Shown here: positions 41,677 through 50,739 of the stretch, one piece after another
Layout: each line of letters begins with the position of its first letter
Numbering within the stretch: position 1 is the stretch's first letter
Source of the DNA: a virus
Virus record (IMG/VR): IMGVR_UViG_3300009702_000016
Coordinates: 1 to 64,000 of that record
DNA length: 64,000 nt
Strand: one strand, 5' to 3'
Translations under genes and position numbers: made by a program
The notes under the pieces: model-generated
The model's input: the letters and a program-made list of their open reading frames with translations, nothing else
What the model was told of the DNA's origin: nothing
Databases searched by the model: none

Positions 41677-42963
41677 TCACAATGACTTGTGACGTAAATA
41701 GTCTAGAATCAAAAGCCTTTTAGCAACTTTACTCAATCTTTTTCTTACAGACGATAGTCTGGTCCCACGAGGATGCATCGGGGGAAGACCACCCCTTCCT
41801 GGAGCGGGCTTCTGTTTTTCACCACTTTGCGTGGATAAAGGTATCTCACTCTTCGTGTTTACGTCTTTTGGTATGGCCGTATTCTTACTTGGTTTACTTT
41901 CATTCCTAGACATGGGGTGCATTGGAGGAAGATTGTCTTCCTCATGCTTCCTTTTTATGGCATCTAGTTGCTTTTTGAGGGTATCAATGTCCTTGGTAGC
42001 TCTTTCTGACTGGTCTTTGATTGTATAGGGCATCATCTCCTGTGCCTTTTTAATGGCCTGGAGATAAGCTACCTTGAACTCTACGATGTCCCTGTCTTTA
42101 CGGAACAGACCGAACCGCTGGGTGTACACCTTCTTTACTCGTTCAAGCTCTTCAGGAGACAATCCCTGCTGGTTCTTTTCTATTGATTCTTTCAGATTGT
42201 ACAGGTAGTGCTCTTCCTTCTTCAGATGGTTATTTGAGTCCTGTACCTCCTTCTCTCTCTTTTTGGTCTCTACCCCGAGCGACTTTTCTACATTCTCTGT
42301 TCCTGCAGAGGAAAGTTCTGAGAACAGATTGGCCACCTTGTCTAATACAGGAGGTAGTTTCTTTACTAGAGATGGAATTGCACCCTGATCTATCTCAACA
42401 TTGGGGAACTCCTTACGGAGATCCGATATCTTCTCTCTAGCTTCTTTCTTCGCCTCTGCACTGTTTCCAGGAGTCTTTAGAAGCTTAACCAACGTATTGA
42501 TTTCTTTCTCGATCTTTCGGTTCCCATCGACCCAAGAGGCCTCCTTCGCCCTTATCCCCTTCTCGATGGGGTCCAAGATCTGTTTGACGCGATCAGTGTA
42601 CTTACTGTACTCACCAAATAGAAGATTGATCTTCTCTCCTACCCTCTGCTCTAATGCAGGAATCTTCAGTTCAGAAGAAACCTGCTTAACAGACTTCTCG
42701 ATCAAGTACTTTGATCCAACAGCCAATGTAGCTCTGTGGGAAATATCTTTTAGCCCATCTGCTACGACTCGCAAAGATTTCGCAGTCTCAGTGTTCTTCT
42801 GTATTTTCTTCTGTTCACTCTCAGGTAAGAGTGTCCTATCAGAATAGGGTCGGGTGGACCTCGCGGCAACTCGCATGATCCTTAGGTAGTAAGGGTATGA
42901 AGTTCTAGCTGTGTCTCGGGCCATAGGACAAATATAAGCCCCACTTCCATAATCTGGTAACAT
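41677..42963 (-). CDS. 428-aa coiled-coil protein, function unknown
   Basis: Long helical segments (KVANLFSELSSAGTENVEKS; KKREKEVQDSNNHLKKEEHY) make up most of the chain. Near the end the tag LPPMHP occurs twice (NLPPMHPMSR and GGLPPMHPRGTR), separated by a Lys/Ser-rich linker, and the C-terminus is a basic helix (SVRKRLSKVAKRLLILDYL). The paired tag could be a binding motif. Start uncertain: ATG 42963, or the internal Met at residue 14 or 30. Probably a head-assembly component by location. Confidence 0.65.
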   Translation of the reverse strand: MLPDYGSGAYICPMARDTARTSYPYYLRIMRVAARSTRPYSDRTLLPESEQKKIQKNTETAKSLRVVADGLKDISHRATLAVGSKYLIEKSVKQVSSELKIPALEQRVGEKINLLFGEYSKYTDRVKQILDPIEKGIRAKEASWVDGNRKIEKEINTLVKLLKTPGNSAEAKKEAREKISDLRKEFPNVEIDQGAIPSLVKKLPPVLDKVANLFSELSSAGTENVEKSLGVETKKREKEVQDSNNHLKKEEHYLYNLKESIEKNQQGLSPEELERVKKVYTQRFGLFRKDRDIVEFKVAYLQAIKKAQEMMPYTIKDQSERATKDIDTLKKQLDAIKRKHEEDNLPPMHPMSRNESKPSKNTAIPKDVNTKSEIPLSTQSGEKQKPAPGRGGLPPMHPRGTRLSSVRKRLSKVAKRLLILDYLRHKSL

Positions 42964-42989
42964 TCCAGACCGAAAATCCTGGCTTATTT

Positions 42990-43400
42990 CTATTCGCTCT
43001 CGTACTTGGCCTTCAAGCTAGCCAACAGCTTCAAGTCCTCCCTCCTCTTTTTCTCCTCTTTTTCCCTCTTTCTTTTCTCCCCTGCCTTAGCATTTCTGAT
43101 CCCTTGGGCTGTCATCGGCCTAGAGAACGCAACCCCAACCCTTGGCCTGATACTAAGCTTAAACCCGTCGACACGATGGCCCTTGCTCTCGGCGCCTCTT
43201 TGCGCTTCATTTTCTATCTCAGAAGATACGGCTTGAAGGTATTCCATGATCTCCTTCAGAACCTCTTCTTTGTTGTCAGAGGAATAAGGAATGATCGTAG
43301 GTTTTGCTTCTGTCCACCTGTTGTACCTGACTCGGTACTTTTCTTTTTCTGTCATTTCACTCCATTCCTTCCTTAAGGTCGCCAAGTTGGAGTCTAGCAA
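42990..43400 (-). CDS. 136-aa charged protein, function unknown
   Basis: Helical, with a Lys/Arg/Glu-rich C-terminus (GEKRKREKEEKKRREDLKLL). It overlaps the DUF1653 gene by 44 bases, the longest same-strand overlap here; an internal Met (MTEKEKYRVRYNRW, residue 16) would remove it and may be the true start. Stop is TAG followed two codons on by TAA. No family was recognised. Confidence 0.6.
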   Translation of the reverse strand: MLDSNLATLRKEWSEMTEKEKYRVRYNRWTEAKPTIIPYSSDNKEEVLKEIMEYLQAVSSEIENEAQRGAESKGHRVDGFKLSIRPRVGVAFSRPMTAQGIRNAKAGEKRKREKEEKKRREDLKLLASLKAKYESE

Positions 43401-43623
43401 ACCTGGGCCTAGCCCTAGAGCGTAAGTCAGGCGTTACTTCCTCGTTGAAGTTCGCTGCAGTCCGAACATAGAGTTCGTTTCCTTCTGCACTTTTGTACAG
43501 GACCATTTCCCGGTCTGTTGTGGCGTCGATAACACTGCCTAAGACAACGTACAGGTTGCCTTTGAAGTGTCGGTAAACACCGCAAGCTGGAAGGTCTGTG
43601 CGCCCACAATTCGTAATGTGCAT
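43357..43623 (-). CDS. DUF1653-family protein
   Basis: 88 residues. CGVYRHFKGNLYVVLGSVID, T.DREMVLYKSAEGNELYVR and ANFNEEV follow the DUF1653 pattern (YRH.KG..Y.V.g...d..T.e..V.Y........wvRp...F...v). The family is a small SH3-like fold of unknown activity, widespread in bacteria and phages. Here it sits between the prohead protease and the scaffold region, an unusual neighbourhood. It lies 20 bases after the protease stop. Confidence 0.75.
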   Translation of the reverse strand: MHITNCGRTDLPACGVYRHFKGNLYVVLGSVIDATTDREMVLYKSAEGNELYVRTAANFNEEVTPDLRSRARPRFARLQLGDLKEGME

Positions 43624-43643
43624 GGGCTCTTTTTACAGAGTCT

Positions 43644-44378
43644 CTACCTGAACGATTCTACCCAGCGGTCGTGCGCTGTATGGTCAGCGGGGTCTAGGAC
43701 GTTTGAGGTCTCGATGAAGTTGGTGCGACGACACACCTCGTACACCAGTTGGCCTTCCACGACATTTCCTTTGCCACGTCCGTATTCCTGGTGTCTGCAC
43801 GCGATCTTGCCATTGGGGCTTGTAGCACCGCAGCCAGGAACGGAGCACTCCGTATACCCGACTAGGGCTCCCATGCTGAATCCAGTCCTCTTACGAGTCA
43901 GGATATCGTTCGCAAGCTCGGGGTCCTTGGTTCTATCCCATCCTGCCAGCACTACAATCTTGTAGAGCCCGTTCGCCATTTTCTGCAGGCTCGCATCGAA
44001 GTGGACGCCCTTGGCCTTTCTTGGATCCCTATTGTCATGATCCTTGTGTGTGGGCTTCCCGATGAAAGTTGTATAGACCAGCCTTCCCATCTCTGCATTG
44101 AAGCTGGTTACGTCGTCGAGAGGGAACTCGTCTAAGTTTCTGTTTGGGATCCCAACAGTGACAATTGGGATCTCATTGATTACGTAGTCTCGGATATCTG
44201 CCGAGATTTGATAGGCCTCAGATGCCTGGGTAAGCCAGTCTACGTCTAGAGACTTTGTCTTGTTGAAGATGTTCTCTGACGCGATGCGTAGTGACCCGGT
44301 GCGAGGATCTCTCTCCTTTGTACAGGAGATTCCTTCGAACACCCGGGTGTCAAACGAAACGTCACCAGTCTTAATCAT
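43644..44378 (-). CDS. Probable prohead maturation protease
   Basis: 244 residues from ATG 44378 (MIKTGDVSFDTRVFEG), preceded by GAGAGATACT; a longer frame to 44414 is less likely. The central block (VGIPNRNLDEFPLDDV; FIGKPTHKDHDNRDPRKAKG; YKIVVLAGWDRTKDPELAND; TRKRTGFSMGALVGYTECSV) has the shape of phage head proteases: a catalytic-type His in PTHKDH and a Ser in the GFSMGA strand, a U9/U35-like order. A Cys pair (CSVPGC) and CRH..., C-rich end may add zinc. It lies directly after the portal region and before scaffold and capsid, as expected for a head protease. No search was possible. Confidence 0.6.
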   Translation of the reverse strand: MIKTGDVSFDTRVFEGISCTKERDPRTGSLRIASENIFNKTKSLDVDWLTQASEAYQISADIRDYVINEIPIVTVGIPNRNLDEFPLDDVTSFNAEMGRLVYTTFIGKPTHKDHDNRDPRKAKGVHFDASLQKMANGLYKIVVLAGWDRTKDPELANDILTRKRTGFSMGALVGYTECSVPGCGATSPNGKIACRHQEYGRGKGNVVEGQLVYEVCRRTNFIETSNVLDPADHTAHDRWVESFR

Positions 44379-44426
44379 AGTATCTCTCACGTTAGAATAG
44401 GAGCAGACACCCATATAAGACTAATA

Positions 44427-44852
44427 CTACAAGGCTCTGACCTCATCTTGTAGTCGTTCTCCCTTATTGTCTACGATGTCAAGTAGCCTCATAGACAGGA
44501 GTATGTTTTTCTTTGCTTTGTTCACCAGAGCTGCGTACTCAATTAGGGACACCAAAGCGGCTTCAAGATTCCTCTCGTCTTCCGTTGATTGTGGGTTCTT
44601 TGAGGGTAGGACTGCATCCATCTTCTTGAACGCCTTGATGATTATCCCCGAATCTGCCTCGGAGGGTCCAATCAGTTCGGGCTTCGTTTCCATCAAACGG
44701 TATTCATCGTAAACGTCTTCTACGATTTCGTTGACTAGGCGTTCGTAGCTTGTAGGCTTCTTCTCCATTGACCTGGCCTTGTCTATCAAGGAAGACACTG
44801 TGGAGGAAACGTGCTCCGATGCTTTTCGAATAAGTGGAGTAAGGCTTGCCAT
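44427..44852 (-). CDS. 141-aa helical protein, function unknown
   Basis: Helical (TVSSLIDKARSMEKKPTSYE; AALVSLIEYAALVNKAKKNI), starting one base within the portal gene's TAATG-style junction. Small helical proteins next to the portal are often head-completion or neck components, but nothing here proves this. It ends TAG, one codon before a second TAG. Confidence 0.62.
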   Translation of the reverse strand: MASLTPLIRKASEHVSSTVSSLIDKARSMEKKPTSYERLVNEIVEDVYDEYRLMETKPELIGPSEADSGIIIKAFKKMDAVLPSKNPQSTEDERNLEAALVSLIEYAALVNKAKKNILLSMRLLDIVDNKGERLQDEVRAL

Positions 44853-47176
44853 TAGTCGTCGTCGTCATCATGAACAGCAGGTGTGCTTCCGGTAAGTAAG
44901 TTGACATTAGGCACCAACCTACTCTCATCCTTGATCGTTTTAGAGAAACGACGAGCGTGCTGTGAGGCAGGGGTTCTGCTTTGTTCCGCCTCTTTATACA
45001 GGGCACGCTGTGCCTCTTCCTCTAGTAGTAATGAGTTTCTCCTTCCCTGCTGTGCGCAGGCAGCAATAACCCTAAGTTCCGCTGCAAGATCCTCTGGGCT
45101 GGAAGAGAACATGGAACGAAGCTCTTTGGTAATGTCAGAGGCTACGACTCTAGAGATGTCTGCGTCGTGTAGAATCCCGGCTCGGGTTAGGATGTACCGA
45201 AGCACTTGGTCCTTCTTGTTGTTTCCCGTACTGATGGCTTTTCTGGCCTCTCCCCTAGTTAGAGTTCGCGCTATGGTCTTCTTGTCCAGCATTGAAAGAA
45301 GAACCTTGGCGTATTTTTGGGCTTGGTCTGCTGTGACACCCAGGAACTCCTTCTTCCTGCCCTTCCAGACAGGGAGGGACTCAAGCAGCGCCAGTGAGTT
45401 AGGAATAGAAGCAACACGAACCGAGGCACCTACAGAAGGAAGCTCTAGGCCGCCTCCCGTAGCGGCTCCTCCCCCGAGTCCTTCCTCAGGTACTCCGCCT
45501 CCCATTCCGCCTCCCATTCCTCCAAGGTCACCACCCATTCCTCCAAGGTCACCACCCATTCCGCCGAGATCACCGAGGCCGCCTCCACCTCCCAGTCCAC
45601 CGAGGCCTCCCATTTCTCCACCCATTTCTCCACCCATTCCTCCGCCCATTCCTTCTTGCTGAGGAGGGGCCACCTGGGCTAGCTTCTTTTGCTGTTGGAC
45701 CAGTCTGCGGCTTACTTCGATATCATCGTCAAACTGCTCCATCTCTGACTCTAGGTCAAATCCTGCAGCGGACGTCCACGTCCTCTTGGTGATTGGAATG
45801 CCCTTCTCATTCATCATCTGAAGAATCTCCAGATAATCCCTATCGGCAACAGGACGGAGCGACTTCTCCCACGCGATTGTAGGAAGAATATAGCGCTCTT
45901 CCCCGGGGGTATGGGCAATACGGATGCGATGATCTAACTCTGCCTTCTTTCGATGGATGAACCCATGACGCTTCGCGAGGGGCAGTAGCAGTTTGTTGAA
46001 GATCAGGTTCCTCTCAATGAACTTTCGATGAACCTTGATCCTCTCCAGGAACACAGACATGAGCTGTTCAAGAGAGTTATAGGTTGCGTCTCCTGAGATG
46101 AAGGACTCACTAACGCCAAGAGCGTTTAGCTTTCCTTTAAGAAGGAAATCCCATTCGTCAGTGACTTTGGTTACATCCTGGAGTGTTCCTCCACCAACCT
46201 CGTTTGACTGCACGCCTGAACGGGTGACAACAATGGCGCCGACTGGGTCCTCATCCGCCTGCATGAACAGAGAGGACAAGTCGTCAAGCTCATCTGGGGA
46301 GGGTTCCCAAACATCATCGATTCCAGCAGTGATGTGTCGGATTCTCGAAGCGCGTCTCCTTGAGGCAGCAATCGTTGCATTGACAAGTGCCTTCTCGTAC
46401 GCAACGAACATGATTATTCGAGTATAAACGCTAGCGCCAATAACGTCGTAGGGAGATGTCTTGCGTGGCAGGTAGAAGGAGTTTTCCGTGGGGAGAGGAA
46501 TCTCTTGCCCATTACGGATCATCGCTGCCAGTTCTTCCACTTCTCCCTGCGCTTGTCGGTCCCTTTCGTCGGAAGAGTTCGCCCACGCCTTAAGGTCTGG
46601 GGTAGGGATGATATCCAACTTGGGCTGGAATCCTGGAACGGGTATAGGGCTGACCCGGATCCAGTCTGGGTCATGGATAATCATCCGCTCCCAGATTCCT
46701 TTGGCCTCGTTCATGATGAGGTGGCCAATCACCTTTCCCATGCCAAGGAACTCCCCAGTAATACCCGGAAGCTCATTGGTTATGTCAATGTTGTTCATTG
46801 CATCTGTGTAGATGCGAGCGATTGACCTGTCTTCTAGTCCTGTGAACTGGAACTCAGACCACGGAAGGTCACTGTATAACTCAAGAGCAGGACCCGCGAC
46901 GGGGTCCTGAAGACGGATTCTGCGCCAGATTCTGTGGAGTCGCCGGAAATCAACCGGCATAAATTGTTCAACGATTGTGCCTTCTGACAAATCGTCGAAC
47001 ACAGGGTTGAACCTGTTATGTGAATTACGTCCCCCAGCCCCTCCGCCAAATCCGAAGCCTCCACTGCCTCCGTTTCCGTTTCCTGTGAACCCACCGCTGC
47101 TTCCGCCAAACCCCAGCGCTGACTTCCGTAAGGAAGCGGTTTTCATACGTGTGTAATTTAGCTTAATGGCAGACAT
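44852..47176 (-). CDS. Portal protein
   Basis: 774 residues. An N-terminal Gly/Asn/Phe-rich disordered stretch (about 20-52) is followed by the portal core: RLHRIWRRIRLQDPVAGPAL, DLPWSEFQFTGLED, DPDWIRVSPIPVPGF, SASVYTRI-type block, then FLERIKVHRKFIERNLIFNK and the late helical crown (RDYLEILQMMNEKGIPITKR). The portal forms the dodecameric DNA channel at one head vertex. After the crown there is a Gly/Met repeat of about 60 residues (GGMGGEMGGLGGLGGGG-like), then a second folded segment of about 150 residues unusual for portals. It is located between terminase and protease genes, as expected. Confidence 0.85.
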   Translation of the reverse strand: MSAIKLNYTRMKTASLRKSALGFGGSSGGFTGNGNGGSGGFGFGGGAGGRNSHNRFNPVFDDLSEGTIVEQFMPVDFRRLHRIWRRIRLQDPVAGPALELYSDLPWSEFQFTGLEDRSIARIYTDAMNNIDITNELPGITGEFLGMGKVIGHLIMNEAKGIWERMIIHDPDWIRVSPIPVPGFQPKLDIIPTPDLKAWANSSDERDRQAQGEVEELAAMIRNGQEIPLPTENSFYLPRKTSPYDVIGASVYTRIIMFVAYEKALVNATIAASRRRASRIRHITAGIDDVWEPSPDELDDLSSLFMQADEDPVGAIVVTRSGVQSNEVGGGTLQDVTKVTDEWDFLLKGKLNALGVSESFISGDATYNSLEQLMSVFLERIKVHRKFIERNLIFNKLLLPLAKRHGFIHRKKAELDHRIRIAHTPGEERYILPTIAWEKSLRPVADRDYLEILQMMNEKGIPITKRTWTSAAGFDLESEMEQFDDDIEVSRRLVQQQKKLAQVAPPQQEGMGGGMGGEMGGEMGGLGGLGGGGGLGDLGGMGGDLGGMGGDLGGMGGGMGGGVPEEGLGGGAATGGGLELPSVGASVRVASIPNSLALLESLPVWKGRKKEFLGVTADQAQKYAKVLLSMLDKKTIARTLTRGEARKAISTGNNKKDQVLRYILTRAGILHDADISRVVASDITKELRSMFSSSPEDLAAELRVIAACAQQGRRNSLLLEEEAQRALYKEAEQSRTPASQHARRFSKTIKDESRLVPNVNLLTGSTPAVHDDDDD
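45480..45655 (-). repeat. Gly/Met/Leu coding repeats in the portal gene
   Basis: Tandem 9-15-base units (CCTCCCATTCC, CCAAGGTCACCACCCATTCC on the plus strand) code a flexible GGMGGDLGGMGG-type linker between the portal crown and a C-terminal segment. Copy number is likely to vary among relatives. Confidence 0.8.
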
Positions 47177-47179
47177 TAG

Positions 47180-47662
47180 TCATCCTAGTAAACGAGTTAG
47201 GCTATCCCTCTGATCAAGTATATCCTGAAAGCTAGGACCTTCCCTCTCCCCTAATACAGCGGACAGAAATGATCTAGCCATAATCTTTTCTGGAAAGTAG
47301 AACGTCTTTAGGTCCTGATCCGTTAGGAATCCTACCACAGGGCTTGGTCCTCCAATTGAAACCTTCCACAAGAGGGGAGGCTCGCGGCGTTTCCAATCAT
47401 TGGGCACGGAGTCTAGCGTATACTCCATGAACTGAAGAACGTAAACAGTGGGACCTAGTCGAGATTTAAGCTCGACCTTGTACGGAGAGATTATCCGTAG
47501 CTGGTCTACCTCCGCAGGATACTCCAGCATTGTACCTGCTGTTGGAGTGACCCCTCTACTGCTCTGCGGTTCATCAATCGAGTGAATTCCGTCTGTATCC
47601 GTTCCCTTTTCGGGACCCAGAATGAATACGGGATTCTTGTGTATGGTACTTGATTCACTCAT
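47180..47662 (-). CDS. 160-aa protein, function unknown
   Basis: Mixed fold with RIISPYKVELKSRLGPTVYV, LQFMEYTLDSVPNDWKRREP and a helical end (KIMARSFLSAVLGE). It is three bases from the portal gene. Could be a head or neck protein by location. No motif was seen. Confidence 0.64.
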   Translation of the reverse strand: MSESSTIHKNPVFILGPEKGTDTDGIHSIDEPQSSRGVTPTAGTMLEYPAEVDQLRIISPYKVELKSRLGPTVYVLQFMEYTLDSVPNDWKRREPPLLWKVSIGGPSPVVGFLTDQDLKTFYFPEKIMARSFLSAVLGEREGPSFQDILDQRDSLTRLLG

Positions 47663-47663
47663 C

Positions 47664-48017
47664 TTACTTGACTATGAAAACAAGAAGCCCAGTTTTCTTG
47701 CTCAGTTCCTGACTGAACTTAAGATCTCTGTTCACGCTGGAGTTACCTCTAAAGCCATCCTCTAGGGAGGGCACGAGGTCATTGTACCGGAAGAAATCTA
47801 CGCCCTTTATGTAGATATGGTCCTCCTTGTAGGTCACCTTAGGAGACGGCCCAAGGCCAGACTCTGATAGCAAATTTTGTACGATACCAACACTGGTTGC
47901 CATCTCCACAACGGAGGGCTCACCCCGTGCAAGCACAAGAAACTCCTCTTCCTCTTCGTACATGCCACTACGATGAAGGTCTTCTGCGATTTTCAGTATT
48001 TCCTTAATGGACGTCAT
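47664..48017 (-). CDS. 117-aa protein, function unknown
   Basis: Helical N-terminus (IKEILKIAEDLHRSGMYEEE), with an alpha/beta remainder (KVTYKEDHIYIKGVDFFRYN). It lies one base before the 160-aa gene and 7 bases after the zinc-ribbon gene. No family was recognised. Confidence 0.63.
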   Translation of the reverse strand: MTSIKEILKIAEDLHRSGMYEEEEEFLVLARGEPSVVEMATSVGIVQNLLSESGLGPSPKVTYKEDHIYIKGVDFFRYNDLVPSLEDGFRGNSSVNRDLKFSQELSKKTGLLVFIVK

Positions 48018-48024
48018 AACAGAA

Positions 48025-48372
48025 TCACATGCAAACGTGGCAGTTACGGCAATACTTCGCTTCTGTTGAGTTCGCTAGCTTCACGAATTGCATGGAGCTT
48101 GAGCACCGAGGACACATTCCAGCGCTGCGAAGGTTTGGAATACCACCCAAGTGAGGAGCCGCTGATGCCGTTCTCAAGTTTCCGCTTCCCTTTTTGTAGT
48201 CTGACAGAATGATGTCCAGGGCAAGGGTTTCGTCTCCCTTGCTTACTGTATTTACAATGTCAGCCATCTTAAGCTTATAGCGGAGCTTTCGCAGCCGATC
48301 TGACGTAAGAGCATACTTGACGTTGTACAGCTTGTGTGACTCCTTGATAAACTTCTCAACGGGTGTGCCCAT
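48025..48372 (-). CDS. 115-aa protein with C-terminal zinc ribbon
   Basis: Residues 1-75 are helical (EKFIKESHKLYNVKYALTSD). The C-terminal 30 contain MCPRCSSSMQFVKL and YCRNCHVCM, a CxxC-x(15-17)-CxxC zinc ribbon. The ribosome-binding site AGGAGTACG includes the TAG of the terminase gene, and the two coding frames are the same, so suppression of that TAG would fuse them. Zinc-ribbon proteins near terminase may bind DNA or partner proteins; the role here is unknown. Confidence 0.68.
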   Translation of the reverse strand: MGTPVEKFIKESHKLYNVKYALTSDRLRKLRYKLKMADIVNTVSKGDETLALDIILSDYKKGSGNLRTASAAPHLGGIPNLRSAGMCPRCSSSMQFVKLANSTEAKYCRNCHVCM

Positions 48373-48381
48373 GACGTACTC

Positions 48382-50427
48382 CTATCCATTCCTAAATATA
48401 GATGTCTTTCCTCGAACGGACCCAATACTTGCTCGGGTTCTGCTGATCGAGGAACCAGCAGAGGAAGACTTCAGTGAGACAGCCCCAACTCTGGCGGAAG
48501 ATTTGGACGCAGCTCTTCTAGAAAACACTAAGAAATCCTTCTTGTGCTCAGACATATAGTAACTTGCAAGTACGGCAGTACGAAAGTAATCGTCATCACC
48601 GACCTCGGGTTTGATTATTTTCTTTCCTATTTCCCTTACTGTGGCGAATTGGACCGCGAAAGCAGTGTAGGGTGAGGCACGCATCATATCGATGTTTGTG
48701 ATATCAAGATCACTAAGTTCTGAGTGCTCCCAACGCGGCATAGCTACTGCTCCTGAGTAGACCAAACTTCTCAAGAACTTAAAGTCCCGATCCTTTGGGC
48801 TGTAGCGTATTGCCTTGATCTTCATCTCCCTAAGCTCTTGAATGTGTGACGTACTTTGCCACCTATCATAGAGTACGCATTTGACATTGAGTCCTTTTCC
48901 CTTATCGCACAACGTCTTAATGATGTTGAACATAGTTGGGAAGTGAACTGGAATTAGCTCCCCTGTTTCGGCTATCTTCTCAGGCATTGCAGATATGGCC
49001 GCATCAAGAACAAGCTTAAAAGAGCTGCCCTCCTCCTCTTGGCTTGCTTCTAGATGGTAGACACCGATAGCAAAGGAGTTTTGAGTTTCTCCGCAGTCTA
49101 CTGTAACTACTCTAGGAACCATACGAACACGACTGTCAGATATCGTTCCTAACAGCTTGGCTGCAATATACCGGGTACGCTTGGGATCGATTTTGTCTTT
49201 GATGAAGTGTGGCTTCCAGCTGACCAGAGGACGTTCGTTCGTCCTCATATCCATGATGGCGCGTTCTGATTCGATAAAGGGACTGTCTGCAAGAGGAGGA
49301 AGCGCCCCAAAGTCTCTCCAAAACTTGACAGGGTTATTCATCTCCTCTGTTTCAAGACTTTCCCTTGTGATCAGTGGACTTGCTTCCCATGAATGCATGT
49401 GGAAGCATACCTTCCTCTTGTCCCTCGCTCCCTCCTTTAGAAGGGACATCATCTTATCGTACTGGGAGCTAGGTGAGGAGATGTTGAACATGATGCCAGG
49501 AAGCGTCTGGTACTCATCCTGCTTCCATTTCAGGTCGCTGGCGGAGCGAACAGTACGCAGGGAGTTGGACAGCGAGGCATAGGTCTCATCTGCGTTCGCT
49601 CGAACGGCATCCTTTTTCCCACTCGTAAACCAACCAAGCTCATCAATGGCACACGCGATTCTCGTTGAACCACGAAGGGACTGCCCCACCGCTGCTGCGT
49701 AAGATATTCCGACTTGCTTATTTCCAAACCAAATGTAGGAATCCATTACCTTGACAAGGTCTCCCTTATCAAGTCCTCTCTCTTTCTCCAGTGCCTTTAG
49801 CTTCGCGATGTAGCTTTTGAACCAAGGACTTTGCGCAATCGCTCCCTTGAATGCGGGCCACAACGTCTTTTTAATCTGTCCAACGGTAACCGCTACAAAT
49901 GTCATCTCGAAAAACGAGTTTGACATCAACCCGTAGAATCTGGCAGGATTTCTAATGCTAAGAAAGCGGTGAAGGTAATAGGGAAGGAGAACGCCTCCTG
50001 TGAGGGCCGTCTTTCCCGACCTCTGACCGAGGCAGCTCACCAGCTCCCAAGGAAGTTTGTCGAACAACTCCTTGCGGTTCTTACTGCATTCTGGGCATAT
50101 TCCCTTCTTTAGTAAGACGACCTTGGACTTGAACGTACCAATCGAGGCGTCGACAGGAGGGTCGTCAAGAAAGTCCATGTCCGTGCACTCTGGACAGTAG
50201 TCACAGTACACTTTAACTGCTTGCTCTGCCTGCTTCGCCCACAAGGAATCCATGCCCATGAAGTCAGGACTTACTGCGAACTCGATCACGTTGTCCGAAT
50301 AGGGAATGTCGATGTCTACGTCAAATACGGACGGATCCAGACCTGAATCAATTACCTTGTCTACAAGAGCTTGCAGATCAAGTAAGTGAAGGTTTTTATC
50401 CGCGTCGTCCCGTCGCAGGCGTGCCAT
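48382..50427 (-). CDS. terL: Terminase large subunit
   Basis: 681 residues. An N-terminal region with two Cys pairs (CDYCPEC near 74-80 and CPEC near 112-115), possibly a zinc site, precedes the ATPase: CLGQRSGKT near 131-139 (Walker A), IACAIDELGWFT near 257-268 (Walker B and catalytic Glu). The RNase H-like nuclease follows, with VTVDCGETQ near 439 (first Asp), CVLYDRW near 517 and a late Asp pair in DDDYFRTAV near 611. TerL cuts concatemers and drives DNA into the head. It is flanked upstream by TerS-like and downstream by zinc-ribbon, small and portal genes. The extra N-terminal Cys segment is not usual. Confidence 0.92.
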   Translation of the reverse strand: MARLRRDDADKNLHLLDLQALVDKVIDSGLDPSVFDVDIDIPYSDNVIEFAVSPDFMGMDSLWAKQAEQAVKVYCDYCPECTDMDFLDDPPVDASIGTFKSKVVLLKKGICPECSKNRKELFDKLPWELVSCLGQRSGKTALTGGVLLPYYLHRFLSIRNPARFYGLMSNSFFEMTFVAVTVGQIKKTLWPAFKGAIAQSPWFKSYIAKLKALEKERGLDKGDLVKVMDSYIWFGNKQVGISYAAAVGQSLRGSTRIACAIDELGWFTSGKKDAVRANADETYASLSNSLRTVRSASDLKWKQDEYQTLPGIMFNISSPSSQYDKMMSLLKEGARDKRKVCFHMHSWEASPLITRESLETEEMNNPVKFWRDFGALPPLADSPFIESERAIMDMRTNERPLVSWKPHFIKDKIDPKRTRYIAAKLLGTISDSRVRMVPRVVTVDCGETQNSFAIGVYHLEASQEEEGSSFKLVLDAAISAMPEKIAETGELIPVHFPTMFNIIKTLCDKGKGLNVKCVLYDRWQSTSHIQELREMKIKAIRYSPKDRDFKFLRSLVYSGAVAMPRWEHSELSDLDITNIDMMRASPYTAFAVQFATVREIGKKIIKPEVGDDDYFRTAVLASYYMSEHKKDFLVFSRRAASKSSARVGAVSLKSSSAGSSISRTRASIGSVRGKTSIFRNG

Positions 50428-50433
50428 GGTACC

Positions 50434-50739
50434 TTACAGAAGTTCCCGAAGACGTTCCGCTGTCCTGCTAAGCAGGTCACTTAGGTGCTGAGAGTGTCCT
50501 GGCTCTAGCTTGTACCGTGAGTTATTTCGCGTAGAACGAGGACCCTGAGCGGTAGCGTCATCGGGTAGACCGTCTTTGTGCTCAGGAAGCCCTGTGGGGT
50601 AGTTGGTCCCTGTTCCCTCTTCCTCATCGGGTCCAGGTAGAGCTTCATTCTGCTCCCTAATCTCCTTTATCTTCTCCTCGCTAAGAAAGGACAGGCGAAG
50701 AGAAGAATGGAAAAGCCGTTTTCTAAGCTCTCTATTCAC
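50434..50739 (-). CDS. 101-aa protein, function unknown
   Basis: GTG start at 50739, with GAGG upstream, overlapping the end of the TerS candidate. Helical, basic N-terminus (NRELRKRLFHSSLRLSFLSE), a Gly/Pro/Asp-rich middle, and a helical end (HLSDLLSRTAERLRELL). It is 6 bases before TerL. Possibly a packaging accessory. No family was recognised. Confidence 0.6.
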   Translation of the reverse strand: MNRELRKRLFHSSLRLSFLSEEKIKEIREQNEALPGPDEEEGTGTNYPTGLPEHKDGLPDDATAQGPRSTRNNSRYKLEPGHSQHLSDLLSRTAERLRELL

